Assembly: GCA_049325415.1 (NCBI GenBank)
Contig: JBMOLL010000069.1
Coordinates: 6,576-70,575 of the forward strand
DNA: 64,000 nucleotides
From: JBMOLL01 sp049325415
GTDB lineage: Bacteria > Bacteroidota > Bacteroidia > Bacteroidales > GCA-2748055
Direction of reading: 5' to 3'
Both the position numbers and the translations under genes were made by a program. The notes below the pieces were generated by a model. That model was not told the origin of the DNA and did not search any database. It saw only the letters and a program-made list of their open reading frames with translations. Of this stretch, positions 1 to 8,622 are shown one piece after another. Within the stretch, counting starts at the first letter, position 1; each line of letters begins with the position of its first letter.

Positions 1-79
1 GCCACATACCTTCGTCAGCTTTCACATTAACCTGCAGAATCAGCAGGAATGCCAGCATCAATTTGAAAACTTTCTTCAT
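1..79 (-). CDS. S46 family dipeptidyl peptidase, N-terminal fragment
   Basis: Only the first 26 residues are present; the gene runs off the left edge. The ATG lies at 77-79 on the minus strand. The peptide begins with a basic start and a hydrophobic signal sequence (MKKVFKLMLAFLLILQ), and the mature end would begin ADEGMW. An Ala-Asp-Glu-Gly-Met-Trp stretch just after the signal peptide is characteristic of S46 peptidases (the DPP7/DPP11 family), periplasmic enzymes that remove dipeptides from peptides during proteolytic nutrition in Bacteroidota. The catalytic residues are outside the window, so the assignment rests on this short N-terminal signature alone. Confidence 0.6.
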   Translation of the reverse strand, partial: MKKVFKLMLAFLLILQVNVKADEGMW

Positions 80-235
80 TAGCTATAATTTATTTGACAT
101 ATAACAATAAACTTTCAGCCGGTTCCCTTTCTTGCATTTCAGGGTCCGGGCCGACTATTTTTATCCTCGCGGATAAACGGATGATTTCACAAAGATGAAA
201 AAAAACTTTTTAGAATGATCGCTGCGTCCGGTTTT

Positions 236-856
236 TTACAACAGGTCGCCGGGCACCAGAAAATCGAGGCTCAACTGTTCGTCAAGCAGTCTGAATGTCT
301 TGCGGTGATAAGGACTCACTCCCGCTGCAGCAATGGCTTTCCGGTGTTCGGCGGTCGGGTAGCCCATGTTCTGTCGCCAGTGATATACGGGATATTCCCG
401 GTCGATTTTTTCCATGAATTCATCCCGGTGGGTCTTGGCCAGGACCGAAGCCGCAGCGATCGAGCTGAAGCGCCCGTCGCCTTTGACAAAGCAATGATGG
501 GGAATAGTCCTGTATGGAAAAAACCTGTTCCCGTCGATCAGGATTTCATCGGGTCGGAGCGAAAGCCGGTCCAGGGCACAATGCATGGCCTTTATGGAGG
601 ACTTGAGGATGTTAATCCGGTCGATCTCGTCATTATCAATCATCGCAACAGCCCAGGCCAGCGCTTTTTCCTCAATCTCTCCCCTCAGGTAATCACGTTG
701 CTTTTTTGAAATCTGCTTGGAATCATTAAGGATGGGATGCGTATAGCCTTCAGGTAGGATTACCGCAGCAGCAAATACCGGACCGGCCAGGGCTCCCCGC
801 CCGGCTTCATCACAACCGGCTTCAATAATACCGGGTTTATGGAATGATTCAAGCAT
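236..856 (-). CDS. rnhB: Ribonuclease HII
   Basis: 206 residues, normal for the family. It removes ribonucleotides from RNA-DNA hybrids (misincorporated ribonucleotides, Okazaki primers) in the cytoplasm. The N-terminal motif GCDEAGRGALAGPV carries the metal-binding Asp16 and Glu17, a later LIDGN segment supplies the next conserved acidic residue, and the helix SIAAASVLAKTHRDEFM, the GYPT segment and the HR motifs near the C terminus are all typical of RNase HII. The start codon overlaps the end of the upstream glycosyltransferase gene by 8 nt on the same strand, so the two are probably co-transcribed and translationally coupled. This is a housekeeping gene; nothing looks damaged. Confidence 0.95.
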   Translation of the reverse strand: MLESFHKPGIIEAGCDEAGRGALAGPVFAAAVILPEGYTHPILNDSKQISKKQRDYLRGEIEEKALAWAVAMIDNDEIDRINILKSSIKAMHCALDRLSLRPDEILIDGNRFFPYRTIPHHCFVKGDGRFSSIAAASVLAKTHRDEFMEKIDREYPVYHWRQNMGYPTAEHRKAIAAAGVSPYHRKTFRLLDEQLSLDFLVPGDLL

Positions 857-1982
857 GCTGCTGAAGCACTTTTTCCACGGTCGACCAGAGTGCCTGTGCG
901 GTATTGTCCCAGCTGTAAAGCTTTCTTCTCGCCCTTCCCTTCAGCACAAGGTCTTCACGCAGACCCGGTTCTTTCACAAGGCGGACCATGGCATCCCTGA
1001 TGCTTCCCGGACTTTCCGGGTTGACATATAATGCTGCATCGCCGGCAATTTCAGGCAAACTGGTAACATTGGAAGTGATCACGGGAATCTCACTACGCAT
1101 GGCTTCAATAAGAGGTATTCCAAAGCCCTCGAAGAAAGGTACAAATGTGAGGGCAAACGCGGCCCCGAGGAGGTCCTTGAGCTCCTCACTCGACAAACGA
1201 CCGGTAAAGATCACATCCTTTCGGTAGGGCATGCTTTCTAGCTGATCCTCGATTGGCCGGGTAAAAAAGAATTTCTCGCCAACAATGATCAGTTTAAAGT
1301 CGCCCTTATTTTCCTCCCGGAATAACTGGAAGGCACGGAGGAGATTCCTGACGTTTTTCCTGGGATGCAGGTTTCCCACAAAAATGAAATAGGGCGCACC
1401 GTCGGCATACTTCTTCCTGACCTTTTCCTTCTGCAACTCCGGAATCGGTTCATACATCTCATTTGCACCGTTGTAAACCAGGTCGATCTTTTCCTCCGCG
1501 ATATCGTAATGATTGATGATGTCCCTCCTTGAATATTCCGATACGGTCGCCAGCCGGGCCGCCTTTCGGGCAAAGCGCGGAAAATAATAGCGGTAATACC
1601 TCCTGTTGAAAAATGGGAGGTCTTCCGGACGGTGATGGAAATTGATGTCGTGGATCACCCCTACCTGAGGTACTTTGCTGGTCATGGAAAGAAAACCATC
1701 GGTCGACAGAAAGATATCGGCACCCAGCCGTCGCAGAACGGAGGGCACGGATATTTCAAACCAGATCATCCATAAAAGAGGATGACGGGTTGGGGGATGC
1801 ACGATCACAGGAGTCACATTCTCGCTGAATACAAGTTCCTTACTGAACTTCCGGTCGAAAATAAAATAAAACTGGTGTTCCGGATGACTGCTCGTAATGC
1901 GCCTGAGGGTTTCATAGGTAAACCATCCAATTCCGTCCAGTCTACCCGGGATCATCAAACGGGTGTTAACCGCTATCTTCAT
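849..1982 (-). CDS. Glycosyltransferase family 4 (GT-B fold)
   Basis: 377 residues with the two Rossmann domains of a GT-B retaining glycosyltransferase. The N-terminal acceptor half contains the GIGWFTYE segment (about 17-24). The C-terminal donor half begins around YFIFVGNLHPRKN (198-210) and holds the E-x7-E motif in FFEGFGIPLIEAM (Glu285 and Glu293), which binds the nucleotide-sugar. No membrane segment or signal peptide is seen, so it is a cytosolic or membrane-peripheral enzyme. A Wzx-like flippase is transcribed divergently 115 bp away, which suggests cell-surface glycan assembly. The sugar and acceptor cannot be deduced. The gene overlaps rnhB downstream by 8 nt. Confidence 0.88.
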   Translation of the reverse strand: MKIAVNTRLMIPGRLDGIGWFTYETLRRITSSHPEHQFYFIFDRKFSKELVFSENVTPVIVHPPTRHPLLWMIWFEISVPSVLRRLGADIFLSTDGFLSMTSKVPQVGVIHDINFHHRPEDLPFFNRRYYRYYFPRFARKAARLATVSEYSRRDIINHYDIAEEKIDLVYNGANEMYEPIPELQKEKVRKKYADGAPYFIFVGNLHPRKNVRNLLRAFQLFREENKGDFKLIIVGEKFFFTRPIEDQLESMPYRKDVIFTGRLSSEELKDLLGAAFALTFVPFFEGFGIPLIEAMRSEIPVITSNVTSLPEIAGDAALYVNPESPGSIRDAMVRLVKEPGLREDLVLKGRARRKLYSWDNTAQALWSTVEKVLQQHA

Positions 1983-2037
1983 TATATCAACACTTTAACT
2001 AATCAGAACCCCTGATGTAAATATGGGGCGAAACTAT

Positions 2038-2045
2038 TACATTTG
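2038..2045 (+). promoter_or_regulatory. Bacteroidota -7 promoter element (TACATTTG) for the flippase gene
   Basis: TACATTTG matches the Bacteroidota housekeeping -7 consensus TAnnTTTG and sits 52 bp ahead of the flippase start, in the divergent intergenic region. A good -33 TTTG was not found at the expected distance, so this is supported only by the -7 element and its position. Confidence 0.45.
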
Positions 2046-2097
2046 TAGTGAAATAAAAAATTTTTCTCCATTCGCTTTGGAAATAAATCACTGACTT

Positions 2098-3540
2098 TTG
2101 AAAAAAAAGTTTCTTACGAATCTGGCCCTGCTGGTTTTTCTAAACCTTCTGGTCAAACCCTTCTGGTTTTTCGGAATTGAAGTAGCGGTCCAGAACCGGG
2201 TTGGAGCGGAGATGTATGGCTTTTATTTCTCTCTCTTCAGTTTTTCCTTCATTCTCAATATCCTTCTCGACGCGGGCATCAATAATTTTAATAACCGTTC
2301 CGTTGCCCGCAATCATCAGCTGGCCGAAACCCATCTTTCAAGGATCATCCCCCTGAAATTCATTCTTTCCCTCATTTATGCCGCCATTGTTTTTATCCTG
2401 GGGAGGATCATCGGATATTCCGGCGAACAGTTCCGCCTGCTGTGGCTCCTCGTGCTGAATCAGTTCCTTTCCTCCTTTATTCTCTATTTCAGGACCAATA
2501 TCAGTGGTTTGCAGTATTTCACCACCGACAGCCTGATCTCGGTTCTGGATAAATCACTGATGATCCTGTTTACCGGACTGCTCCTCTGGGGCCAGATTGT
2601 TCACCAGCCCTTCCGTATCGAATGGTTTGTTTACACCCAGACGCTTTCCTATGTTATTACGCTGATTGTGACGCTTTCCATTCTGATTTCGAAGACAGGA
2701 CGCATAAGAATCGTTTTCAGTGCCCGCGACAGTCTTGATATCCTGCGCAAAAGCTACCCCTTTGCCCTGCTGATCCTGCTTATGTCGTTGTTTAACCGGA
2801 TCGATTCGGTCATGCTGGAACGTATGCTTGAAAACGGAAAGGAACAGGCAGGGATCTATGCCCAGTCGTTCAGGATCCTCGATGCCGCCTCTCAGTTCTC
2901 CCTGCTATTTGCAACCCTTCTTTTGCCAATGTTCTCCAGGATGCTGAAGATCAAGCAGGAAGTTAATTCGCTTATTTCCATCTCCGTATCCTTGCTTATG
3001 GTTGCCGCCATCACACTGGCTGTAACCGGGAATTTCTACCGGGAAGAGATTATGGCTTTGCTCTATCACCAGAGCGGGTCCTATACCGCACGTATCTTTG
3101 GCCTGTTGATGATCGGCTATATTTTCATTGCCCTGAGCTACATTTATGGCACCCTGCTTACAGCCAACGGAAACCTCCGGACGCTGAATACCCTGGCCGG
3201 GATAACCGTGGTCCTTAACTTCTCGCTCAATCTGCTGCTGATCCCCCGGTATGAAGCAGTAGGAGCCGCCTGGGCAGGTCTCTTTTCCCAGGCATTTTAT
3301 GCGATTTCACAGATCTTCCTCGCCACAAAAGTCGTTTCACTCCGAACCCGTGCCGACCTGATCCTGAAAATCATGGCCTTCCCCCTGCTGCTGATCCTGT
3401 TTACCTGGCTCATTTCCACCACAGGACTGATCTGGTATCAGGCCTTCTTCGCCTCCCTTCTTGCCGCCCTGATCCTGGCCTTCTCCCTGCGCCTGATCCG
3501 CCTGAAGGAAATTATTCTGATCCTTCACGAAGACAGCTGA
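2098..3540 (+). CDS. Polysaccharide biosynthesis flippase (Wzx/MATE-like, MOP superfamily)
   Basis: 480 residues, almost entirely hydrophobic, with about 12-14 predicted membrane helices. The N-terminal region (the bilobal MOP start, GIEVAVQNRVGAEMYGFYFS), the repeated LLxxGINNFNNRSVARN-type loop and the later region GAAWAGLFSQAFYAI fit lipid-linked oligosaccharide flippases of the inner membrane. The start is TTG: the frame is closed by a TGA at 2092-2094 and the next ATG lies well inside the first conserved segment. The divergent GT4 glycosyltransferase suggests a shared role in surface polysaccharide or O-antigen assembly. The substrate is unknown. Confidence 0.85.
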   Translation: MKKKFLTNLALLVFLNLLVKPFWFFGIEVAVQNRVGAEMYGFYFSLFSFSFILNILLDAGINNFNNRSVARNHQLAETHLSRIIPLKFILSLIYAAIVFILGRIIGYSGEQFRLLWLLVLNQFLSSFILYFRTNISGLQYFTTDSLISVLDKSLMILFTGLLLWGQIVHQPFRIEWFVYTQTLSYVITLIVTLSILISKTGRIRIVFSARDSLDILRKSYPFALLILLMSLFNRIDSVMLERMLENGKEQAGIYAQSFRILDAASQFSLLFATLLLPMFSRMLKIKQEVNSLISISVSLLMVAAITLAVTGNFYREEIMALLYHQSGSYTARIFGLLMIGYIFIALSYIYGTLLTANGNLRTLNTLAGITVVLNFSLNLLLIPRYEAVGAAWAGLFSQAFYAISQIFLATKVVSLRTRADLILKIMAFPLLLILFTWLISTTGLIWYQAFFASLLAALILAFSLRLIRLKEIILILHEDS

Positions 3541-3553
3541 TCCACGCTGTTTC

Positions 3554-3798
3554 TCAGTCAATATAAGCGAAGTATACAGCCCACGTCCCCCGGCAGGATT
3601 ATAATCGACCCAGGCCTGGTTTCCACTCTTTTTCCCGATACCACTTTCAACCCGGCTCTGTATTTCCGCATAGCCAAACCTCACCGGATCTTCCGGTAAA
3701 AGGGCTAAATCACCTGGCTGATTAAGCACAAACGGCTTTCCGCCCCTTACGGACCCGTGAATACCGAAGCACAGCAAAAACGTTGTGCAGAAATTCAT
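3554..3798 (-). pseudogene. Small secreted hypothetical protein, probable frameshift near its 3' end
   Basis: The minus strand reads a start with a signal-like segment (MNFCTTFLLCFGIHG) followed by a plausible secreted peptide ending NQAWVDYNPAGG. In the raw frame it then runs on without a stop and would overlap the convergent flippase gene by about 200 bp. If one base is added in the five-C run at 3587-3591 (poly-G on the coding strand), the frame instead reads GGTWAVYFAYID and stops at 3554-3556, just outside the flippase gene. That corrected tail looks more protein-like than the read-through. The protein family is not recognised. It could be a real frameshift, a sequencing or assembly error in a homopolymer, or a non-gene. 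Confidence 0.35.
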
Positions 3799-4021
3799 GA
3801 AATAAATAGTAGAATAAAGCACATTACATACATTTTTACTTACATTATTATAGATTATATATCTTTTTATGTGATATTTATGAATTATATTATCAGTCTT
3901 TTTTATACCCTTTTATTTTTTACTTTTCCTTCGTGTTAGGAAGTTGTTAATTGTTTCATCGGTCAGGATAGTGTTCACCGGAGTGCCTTTGCTTATTTTT
4001 AAGCAATTAAAACGGATTGCT

Positions 4022-4252
4022 GTGGATAATAACAAAAAGAAGGATGTGAAGCTGAAGCGCACGAACAGGGCAACGCTGTTGTTCAATCAGCGTGAAATGG
4101 AAGCGCTTAATCTCTATTGCCAGAAATATAAGATCAACAACCGGTCGAAGTTCATGCGGGAACTGATCATGACAGAGGTCCTTCGTAAATTTGACCAGGA
4201 CTATCCGACATTATTCGAATTTGAAAAACCCAACCTGTTTTACCAGCGTTAA
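4022..4252 (+). CDS. Small ribbon-helix-helix-like protein
   Basis: 76 residues if translated from the GTG at 4022; the longer open frame begins at 3944 in sequence that does not look coding. The protein is basic at the N terminus (DNNKKKDVKLKRTNRA) and continues with a beta strand (ATLLFNQREMEAL) and two helices (LNLYCQKYKINN, RSKFMRELIMTEVLRKF), the layout of a ribbon-helix-helix (CopG/Arc-like) DNA-binding protein. Small proteins of this kind are common in Bacteroidales and mostly uncharacterised. There is no toxin-like partner next to it, so an antitoxin role is not supported. The GTG start is a choice by composition, not proof. Confidence 0.6.
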   Translation: MDNNKKKDVKLKRTNRATLLFNQREMEALNLYCQKYKINNRSKFMRELIMTEVLRKFDQDYPTLFEFEKPNLFYQR

Positions 4253-4357
4253 CCCAGCCCCCTGAGGTAATGCAGTCTGGCTGCAGCCAAACATTCACTG
4301 CATTTGTAAAATATTTATTTTACCTTTCGGATATTTAAAGGTCTGGATTTAAAGATT

Positions 4358-5911
4358 ATGGAAACTTCAAATTCACTCTTCAATGATCTTGCCATCCTTC
4401 AGGCTGTTTTCCGGCATTCGGATGCTGCAAGTATGATCATCGATAAGTCCTCCACCATACGACTGGTTAACCGGGAGTTTGAAAGAATTACAGGCTATTC
4501 TGCCGAAGATCTGGAAGGCAAAATGAACTGGCTAAACCTGGTTCATCGTGAAGACAGGCCTATCCTGGAGAACTATCTTTTGCTGTTGCAGGCAGATCCT
4601 GAAGAAGTGAAATATGAATTCCGTTTCCTGCACCGTGAAGGAATGGTCAGGACCGGATACATGACAGGGGCTCCGATCAGGGGAACCGCTTACAAAGTGG
4701 TTTCGATCATTGATATTACCGACCGGAAAGACCATGAAAATGAACTGAAGGAGGCCCGGGATAAGGCAGAGGCTTCCGACAGGCTGAAAACGGCCTTCCT
4801 TGGAAATATGTCGCACGAGATCCGGACACCGATGAATGCGATCATCGGTTTCGCCTCGCTTATGAAAACCGAAAACTCGGAGGAAAAGAAGGAACTCTAC
4901 CTGGAAAACATCATCAACGGATCCAATGACCTGTTACAGCTGATTGAAAAAATCATAACTATTTCCAGGCTCGATTCCGGCCAGCTGAAACTGAACCGCC
5001 GGGAGTTCAACCTCAATCAGAAACTGCGCGAAATTGAGGAGAGATTCAGGGAAGAACTGAGCAATTCAGGGAAAGACGGGATCAGGCTCACCTTTACCCC
5101 CGGGAAAGGAGAAGAAGATTATATGATCTACAGCGATCCGATGAGACTCTCTGAGATCCTCCATAATCTGCTGGAGAACGCGATAAAGTTCACACAGAAA
5201 GGTGAAATTACCTTTGGTTACTATTTGCTTGAGGAAGAAAACGAGGGTCGCTCACTGCTGTTCTTTGTAAAAGATACGGGGAAAGGCATCGAAAAGGATA
5301 AGACCCGTATCATTTTTGACCGTTTTGTTAAAATTGTTGAGAAAAACGAAACTGTTTTCAGGGGTTCTGGTCTTGGACTTTCCATTGCTAAAGGCCTGTC
5401 AGATCTGTTCGGAGGTGCAATCTGGGTTGAATCTCAGCCCGGCACCGGATCCAGGTTTTATTTCAGCCTTCCGCTGAGTAACCTGAAACCGGTGAGAAGA
5501 AGCCAGGTGCAACCTTCCAGGAGTGAAACAAGCGACTGGTCGTCGTACCAGCTTCTCATCGCTGAAGACGTTGAATCGAATTACTTATATATCAAGGAAT
5601 TACTTGCGCCGACACAGATCAGGATATTACGTGCCCGAGACGGGGTGGAAGCTGTGGAACTCTTTGAGAACACCCCGGGCATCCATATAGTCCTCATGGA
5701 TATTCTCATGCCGGGAATGGATGGCTACGAGGCTACAAAGGAAATCCGTAAAAGCGTACCCACGATTCCCGTTATCGCCCAATCGGCCTTTACCTTTGAA
5801 GGGGATATGCAGGACGGCCTGTATGCCGGCTGCTTCAACGACTACATCATGAAACCCTTCACCAGGGACATGCTGATCGGGGTCATGAAAAAATTCATGC
5901 CCGGGGCTTAA
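4358..5911 (+). CDS. Cytosolic PAS-containing hybrid histidine kinase with C-terminal receiver
   Basis: 517 residues with no signal peptide or membrane helix. In order: a PAS domain (about 15-125; ITGYSAEDLEG), a HisKA domain with the phospho-accepting His153 in MSHEIRTPMN, an HATPase domain (N-box LLENAIKFTQKG, G1 DTGKGIE, G2 GSGLGLSI) and a receiver domain (LLIAEDVESNYLY, acceptor Asp in VLMDILMPGMDG, conserved Lys in MKPFT). It would sense a cytosolic or redox/metabolite signal through PAS and pass phosphate His to Asp internally. There is no DNA-binding output and no adjacent phosphotransfer protein or regulator, so the output partner is unknown. Its receiver closely resembles that of the propeller kinase at 46908-50714. 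The stop codon overlaps the convergent DUF4837 gene by 4 nt. Confidence 0.92.
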   Translation: METSNSLFNDLAILQAVFRHSDAASMIIDKSSTIRLVNREFERITGYSAEDLEGKMNWLNLVHREDRPILENYLLLLQADPEEVKYEFRFLHREGMVRTGYMTGAPIRGTAYKVVSIIDITDRKDHENELKEARDKAEASDRLKTAFLGNMSHEIRTPMNAIIGFASLMKTENSEEKKELYLENIINGSNDLLQLIEKIITISRLDSGQLKLNRREFNLNQKLREIEERFREELSNSGKDGIRLTFTPGKGEEDYMIYSDPMRLSEILHNLLENAIKFTQKGEITFGYYLLEEENEGRSLLFFVKDTGKGIEKDKTRIIFDRFVKIVEKNETVFRGSGLGLSIAKGLSDLFGGAIWVESQPGTGSRFYFSLPLSNLKPVRRSQVQPSRSETSDWSSYQLLIAEDVESNYLYIKELLAPTQIRILRARDGVEAVELFENTPGIHIVLMDILMPGMDGYEATKEIRKSVPTIPVIAQSAFTFEGDMQDGLYAGCFNDYIMKPFTRDMLIGVMKKFMPGA

Positions 5912-6921
5912 ACCGGCTCCATGGAATAAACTACCGCTTCAACCTGTCTGAGCCTGATCCGCTTTTTCTCATTCGGGTAGAAGACATAACCGTCAATAAC
6001 CACGACTCTCTTACGGGCCGCATCATAAAAAGCGTGACTCACAAAGGGTCCGCCCATGAATCCACCCCTGAGTTCCCAGAGACCCCTCATCTCCACGACA
6101 TTCCGCTGATTGATTTTCAGGTCATAGACAATCGGGGGGAGAATGCCTGCAATAACCATGTAACTGCTGTCGTCGGGACCCCTGACATATTTTTCAGTGA
6201 TCTTATCCCTCATGGCCATGAGATTCTCCGTACTTAAGGCTTCTTCACTTTCAGCCGGGTATTCGTAGATCTGCACGACCTGGGAATAGTCGGGCGTTTC
6301 GATGCTCACCGAACTGTACTCCTTGTTACTGAGGTCGAGATTATATCCCCTGGGAAAAACCACTTTTACCTGATGATCCTTCAGAATAGTCTCCTGCAGC
6401 GCCGGATCGCTCGACGATTTGTAAACCGACATCAGCCTTTTCCGGTCGTATTGAAGGAGCAGATTAAGGATCTTATCCTGGTTCGCATCGATGAGTTCTA
6501 TGAGCTGTTGACTGGAAGCAGCCTGCAGATCGACAACAATCTGTGGCCGGGCCCATACATCTTCCCTGAACCCAATAACAGGTTCTTTTAGAGAAGGATT
6601 GATGGCGGTGAGTACGATGGTTCTGTGGAACTGGAAAAAACCATCGAATGATGCCGCTGTAGTCTGGGATATATCAAACGAAGGCTCCGACTGAGGCAGG
6701 GCGGGCACTTCCTTCATCAGCACGTTCCTCAGGGCCTCCCCAGCTGCATTCTCCCAGTTAAACTTATCCATGACCACGAGCACCTCTCCGGCACCCCCGG
6801 TGACATTAGGCAGGATCCTCCCTTTTTTTCCACCCTGCGCACCGGTACTGTCACAACCCGGGAGCTGGAGGATTAACATTGCGATCATTGAAAGGAGGAG
6901 AAAATAGGCAGGTCTGTTCAT
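5908..6921 (-). CDS. DUF4837 family lipoprotein
   Basis: 337 residues. The N terminus is a lipoprotein signal ending in LPGC (Cys23), so it should be anchored in the outer or inner membrane on the periplasmic side. The rest matches the DUF4837 family of Bacteroidota in pattern: an early GGAGEVLVVMDKFNWE segment, a central IVVDLQAASSQQLIELI segment, and a C-terminal stretch ending in KKRIRLRQVEAVVYS. The family's function is not established. It stands alone between a convergent kinase gene and the tatA terminator upstream. Confidence 0.85.
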   Translation of the reverse strand: MNRPAYFLLLSMIAMLILQLPGCDSTGAQGGKKGRILPNVTGGAGEVLVVMDKFNWENAAGEALRNVLMKEVPALPQSEPSFDISQTTAASFDGFFQFHRTIVLTAINPSLKEPVIGFREDVWARPQIVVDLQAASSQQLIELIDANQDKILNLLLQYDRKRLMSVYKSSSDPALQETILKDHQVKVVFPRGYNLDLSNKEYSSVSIETPDYSQVVQIYEYPAESEEALSTENLMAMRDKITEKYVRGPDDSSYMVIAGILPPIVYDLKINQRNVVEMRGLWELRGGFMGGPFVSHAFYDAARKRVVVIDGYVFYPNEKKRIRLRQVEAVVYSMEPV

Positions 6922-6987
6922 AACACAGGTATTTCAGGATTTTTGCTTTGCTTATTTCTTGAAAAACGTTAAAAGCAGGATAAAAGT

Positions 6988-7022
6988 ATAAAAAAAACCT
7001 GTTCCGCTCAGAAACAGGTTTT
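6988..7022 (-). terminator. Rho-independent terminator after tatA
   Basis: A perfect 10-bp stem (AAAACCTGTT at 6994-7003 pairing with AACAGGTTTT at 7013-7022, loop of 9) is followed on the minus strand by a run of seven T. It lies 23 bp past the tatA stop and closes the M23-dxr-rseP-tatA run. Confidence 0.85.
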
Positions 7023-7045
7023 ATTCCATAACAACTTTCTTAATC

Positions 7046-7258
7046 TCAGATGTTTCCTTTTTCAAGTTCTTTATCGGAAGATTTGCTGCTTTTTTCCTCG
7101 TCTTCGCCTTTAGTGGCTTTTTTAAACTCCCTCATTCCCTGTCCTATCCCTTTCATGAGCTCAGGAATTTTACGTCCCCCGAAAAGCAAGAGCAATACAA
7201 CGAGAATGATCAGGATCTCAGCCCCGCCAGGCATACCAAGTAACACGAAAGGTTTCAT
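7046..7258 (-). CDS. tatA: Sec-independent protein translocase TatA/TatE
   Basis: 70 residues, typical of TatA: a short N-terminal hydrophobic helix (ILIILVVLLLLFGG), the hinge GGRKIPELMKGIGQGMREFKKA with the conserved Phe-Gly before the amphipathic helix, and a charged, lysine/glutamate-rich tail. TatA forms the pore that lets folded proteins with twin-arginine signals cross the inner membrane. A TACTTTTG element at 7288-7281 on the minus strand matches the TAnnTTTG promoter core, so tatA may be transcribed independently as well as from rseP, whose stop lies 41 nt upstream. tatC is not in the window. Confidence 0.93.
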   Translation of the reverse strand: MKPFVLLGMPGGAEILIILVVLLLLFGGRKIPELMKGIGQGMREFKKATKGEDEEKSSKSSDKELEKGNI

Positions 7259-7280
7259 AGTTTTATGTTTTTAATCAGGA

Positions 7281-7288
7281 CAAAAGTA
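7281..7288 (-). promoter_or_regulatory. -7 promoter element (TACTTTTG) for tatA
   Basis: Minus-strand TACTTTTG matches TAnnTTTG and lies 23 bp before the tatA ATG, in the short gap after rseP. It suggests an internal promoter for tatA. No -33 element could be checked because it would lie within rseP. Confidence 0.4.
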
Positions 7289-7299
7289 TACAATTTTTT

Positions 7300-8622
7300 C
7301 TACTTGTTAAACAAACCGATGATATCGTTAAGGTTAGCATACAATAAAATGCTGAGCAGAATGACCATCCCCACTATCTGGGCATACTCCAGGAACCTGT
7401 CACCGGGTTTTTTTCCTGTGATCATTTCGAAGACCAGGAACATCACGTGACCTCCGTCGAGTGCGGGGATTGGAAGAATATTCATAATTGCCAGAATGAT
7501 GGAAAGAAAGGCAGTCAGGTTCCAGAAACTCTGCCAGTTCCAGCTGGCGGGAAAGATACTGCCGATTTTGATAAAACCGCCAAGCGATTCATAGGCTTTT
7601 GTTTCAGGCATGAAAAGAAGCTTGAGCTGCTTCAGGTAGGATTTCGTGGTCTGTATTCCTTTCCGGATCCCAGCCGGGATGGACTCCACGAAGGTATACT
7701 TCACTTCGACCGGGGTAAACCAGTAGGTATCATCCAGCATTGGATATACCCCGATTTTTCCCAGCGAATCGGTTCGGACATCAATAGTCAGTGTGTCGCT
7801 GCCCCGGAGGACGCCGAGGTGGATTTCCTCATTCTTCATACCGGCTGTCATTTCCCGGTATTCATCGTAAAAATGAACGGGTCGGCCATTCAGCGCAACA
7901 ATCAAATCGCCTTCAGCTATACCGGCTTCCGCGGCCGACGTTTTTTCCTTGATAGCATAGATCTGGAAAGGAACTCTGGGAAGAATCGGAAACTCGGCTT
8001 TAAGAAGACCGGGAATAATATCATCGGGCAGGTCAAGCACCACGATCTCCCCGTTTCTGTCAACTGTGAGCGTGCGCGCTTCATTCACCACGATGTCATG
8101 AGGAATGGCTTCCCACTTAACCAGGTCATCCTCGCCTACCTTGAGTACTTTGTCGCCGTTTTGCAAACCCATTTTCTGACCCAGGGAATCCACCATGATC
8201 CCGTATTTCAGGTTTTGCATGGGTACATATTTTTCTCCCCAGGTATAGAAAACCAGGATGTAAATGACAAGCGCCAGCACAAAATTAACCATTACGCCAC
8301 CCAGCATGATCAGCAGTCGCTGCCAGGTTTTCTTCGACCGGAATTCCCAGGGCTGAGGCGGTAATTTCATCTGTTCCTTATCCATCGACTCATCGATCAT
8401 CCCGCTTATCTTGACATATCCTCCAAGCGGGAGCCAGCCGATCCCGTAAACCGTCTCCCCTATCTTCCTTTTAAACAACGAAAAACCGGCATCAAAGAAT
8501 AAAAAGAACTTCTCTACCCTTGTCTTAAAAAGTTTTGCAAACAGAAAATGGCCCATTTCATGCAAAACAATCAGTATGGATAAACTGAGGAGAAACTGAC
8601 CCGCTTTTACTAATATTTCCAT
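7300..8622 (-). CDS. rseP: RIP metalloprotease RseP (site-2 protease)
   Basis: 440 residues. The zinc-binding HEMGH motif is at residues 21-25 in the first membrane helix, a PDZ domain follows (KTSAAEAGIAEGDLIVALNG), and the second active-site motif NILPIPALDGGH is at about 381-392 near the C terminus. The enzyme cuts membrane-embedded anti-sigma factors and leftover signal peptides in the inner membrane. It overlaps dxr by one base (TAATG), so its translation is coupled to dxr. The dxr-rseP pairing is a conserved order in many bacteria. All catalytic residues are intact. Confidence 0.96.
   Translation of the reverse strand: MEILVKAGQFLLSLSILIVLHEMGHFLFAKLFKTRVEKFFLFFDAGFSLFKRKIGETVYGIGWLPLGGYVKISGMIDESMDKEQMKLPPQPWEFRSKKTWQRLLIMLGGVMVNFVLALVIYILVFYTWGEKYVPMQNLKYGIMVDSLGQKMGLQNGDKVLKVGEDDLVKWEAIPHDIVVNEARTLTVDRNGEIVVLDLPDDIIPGLLKAEFPILPRVPFQIYAIKEKTSAAEAGIAEGDLIVALNGRPVHFYDEYREMTAGMKNEEIHLGVLRGSDTLTIDVRTDSLGKIGVYPMLDDTYWFTPVEVKYTFVESIPAGIRKGIQTTKSYLKQLKLLFMPETKAYESLGGFIKIGSIFPASWNWQSFWNLTAFLSIILAIMNILPIPALDGGHVMFLVFEMITGKKPGDRFLEYAQIVGMVILLSILLYANLNDIIGLFNK

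Noticed and set aside
3337..3553. Part of a minus-strand open frame overlapping the flippase gene
   Set aside because: The overlap with the flippase reading looks like shadow sequence (Gln/Gly-rich, no domain); only the part before the suspected frameshift was kept, as a tentative pseudogene.
4022..4252. Toxin-antitoxin pair at the ribbon-helix-helix-like gene
   Set aside because: No second small gene lies next to it; the flanking sequence is non-coding or belongs to the hybrid kinase.
4303..4328. Promoter for the PAS hybrid kinase (TTTG and TACCTTTC)
   Set aside because: The spacing is only 14 bp and the -7 element has a mismatch, so it was not listed.
7447..8364. Long plus-strand open frame of 305 codons
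   Set aside because: It is antisense to rseP, has no recognisable domain, and rseP is certain.
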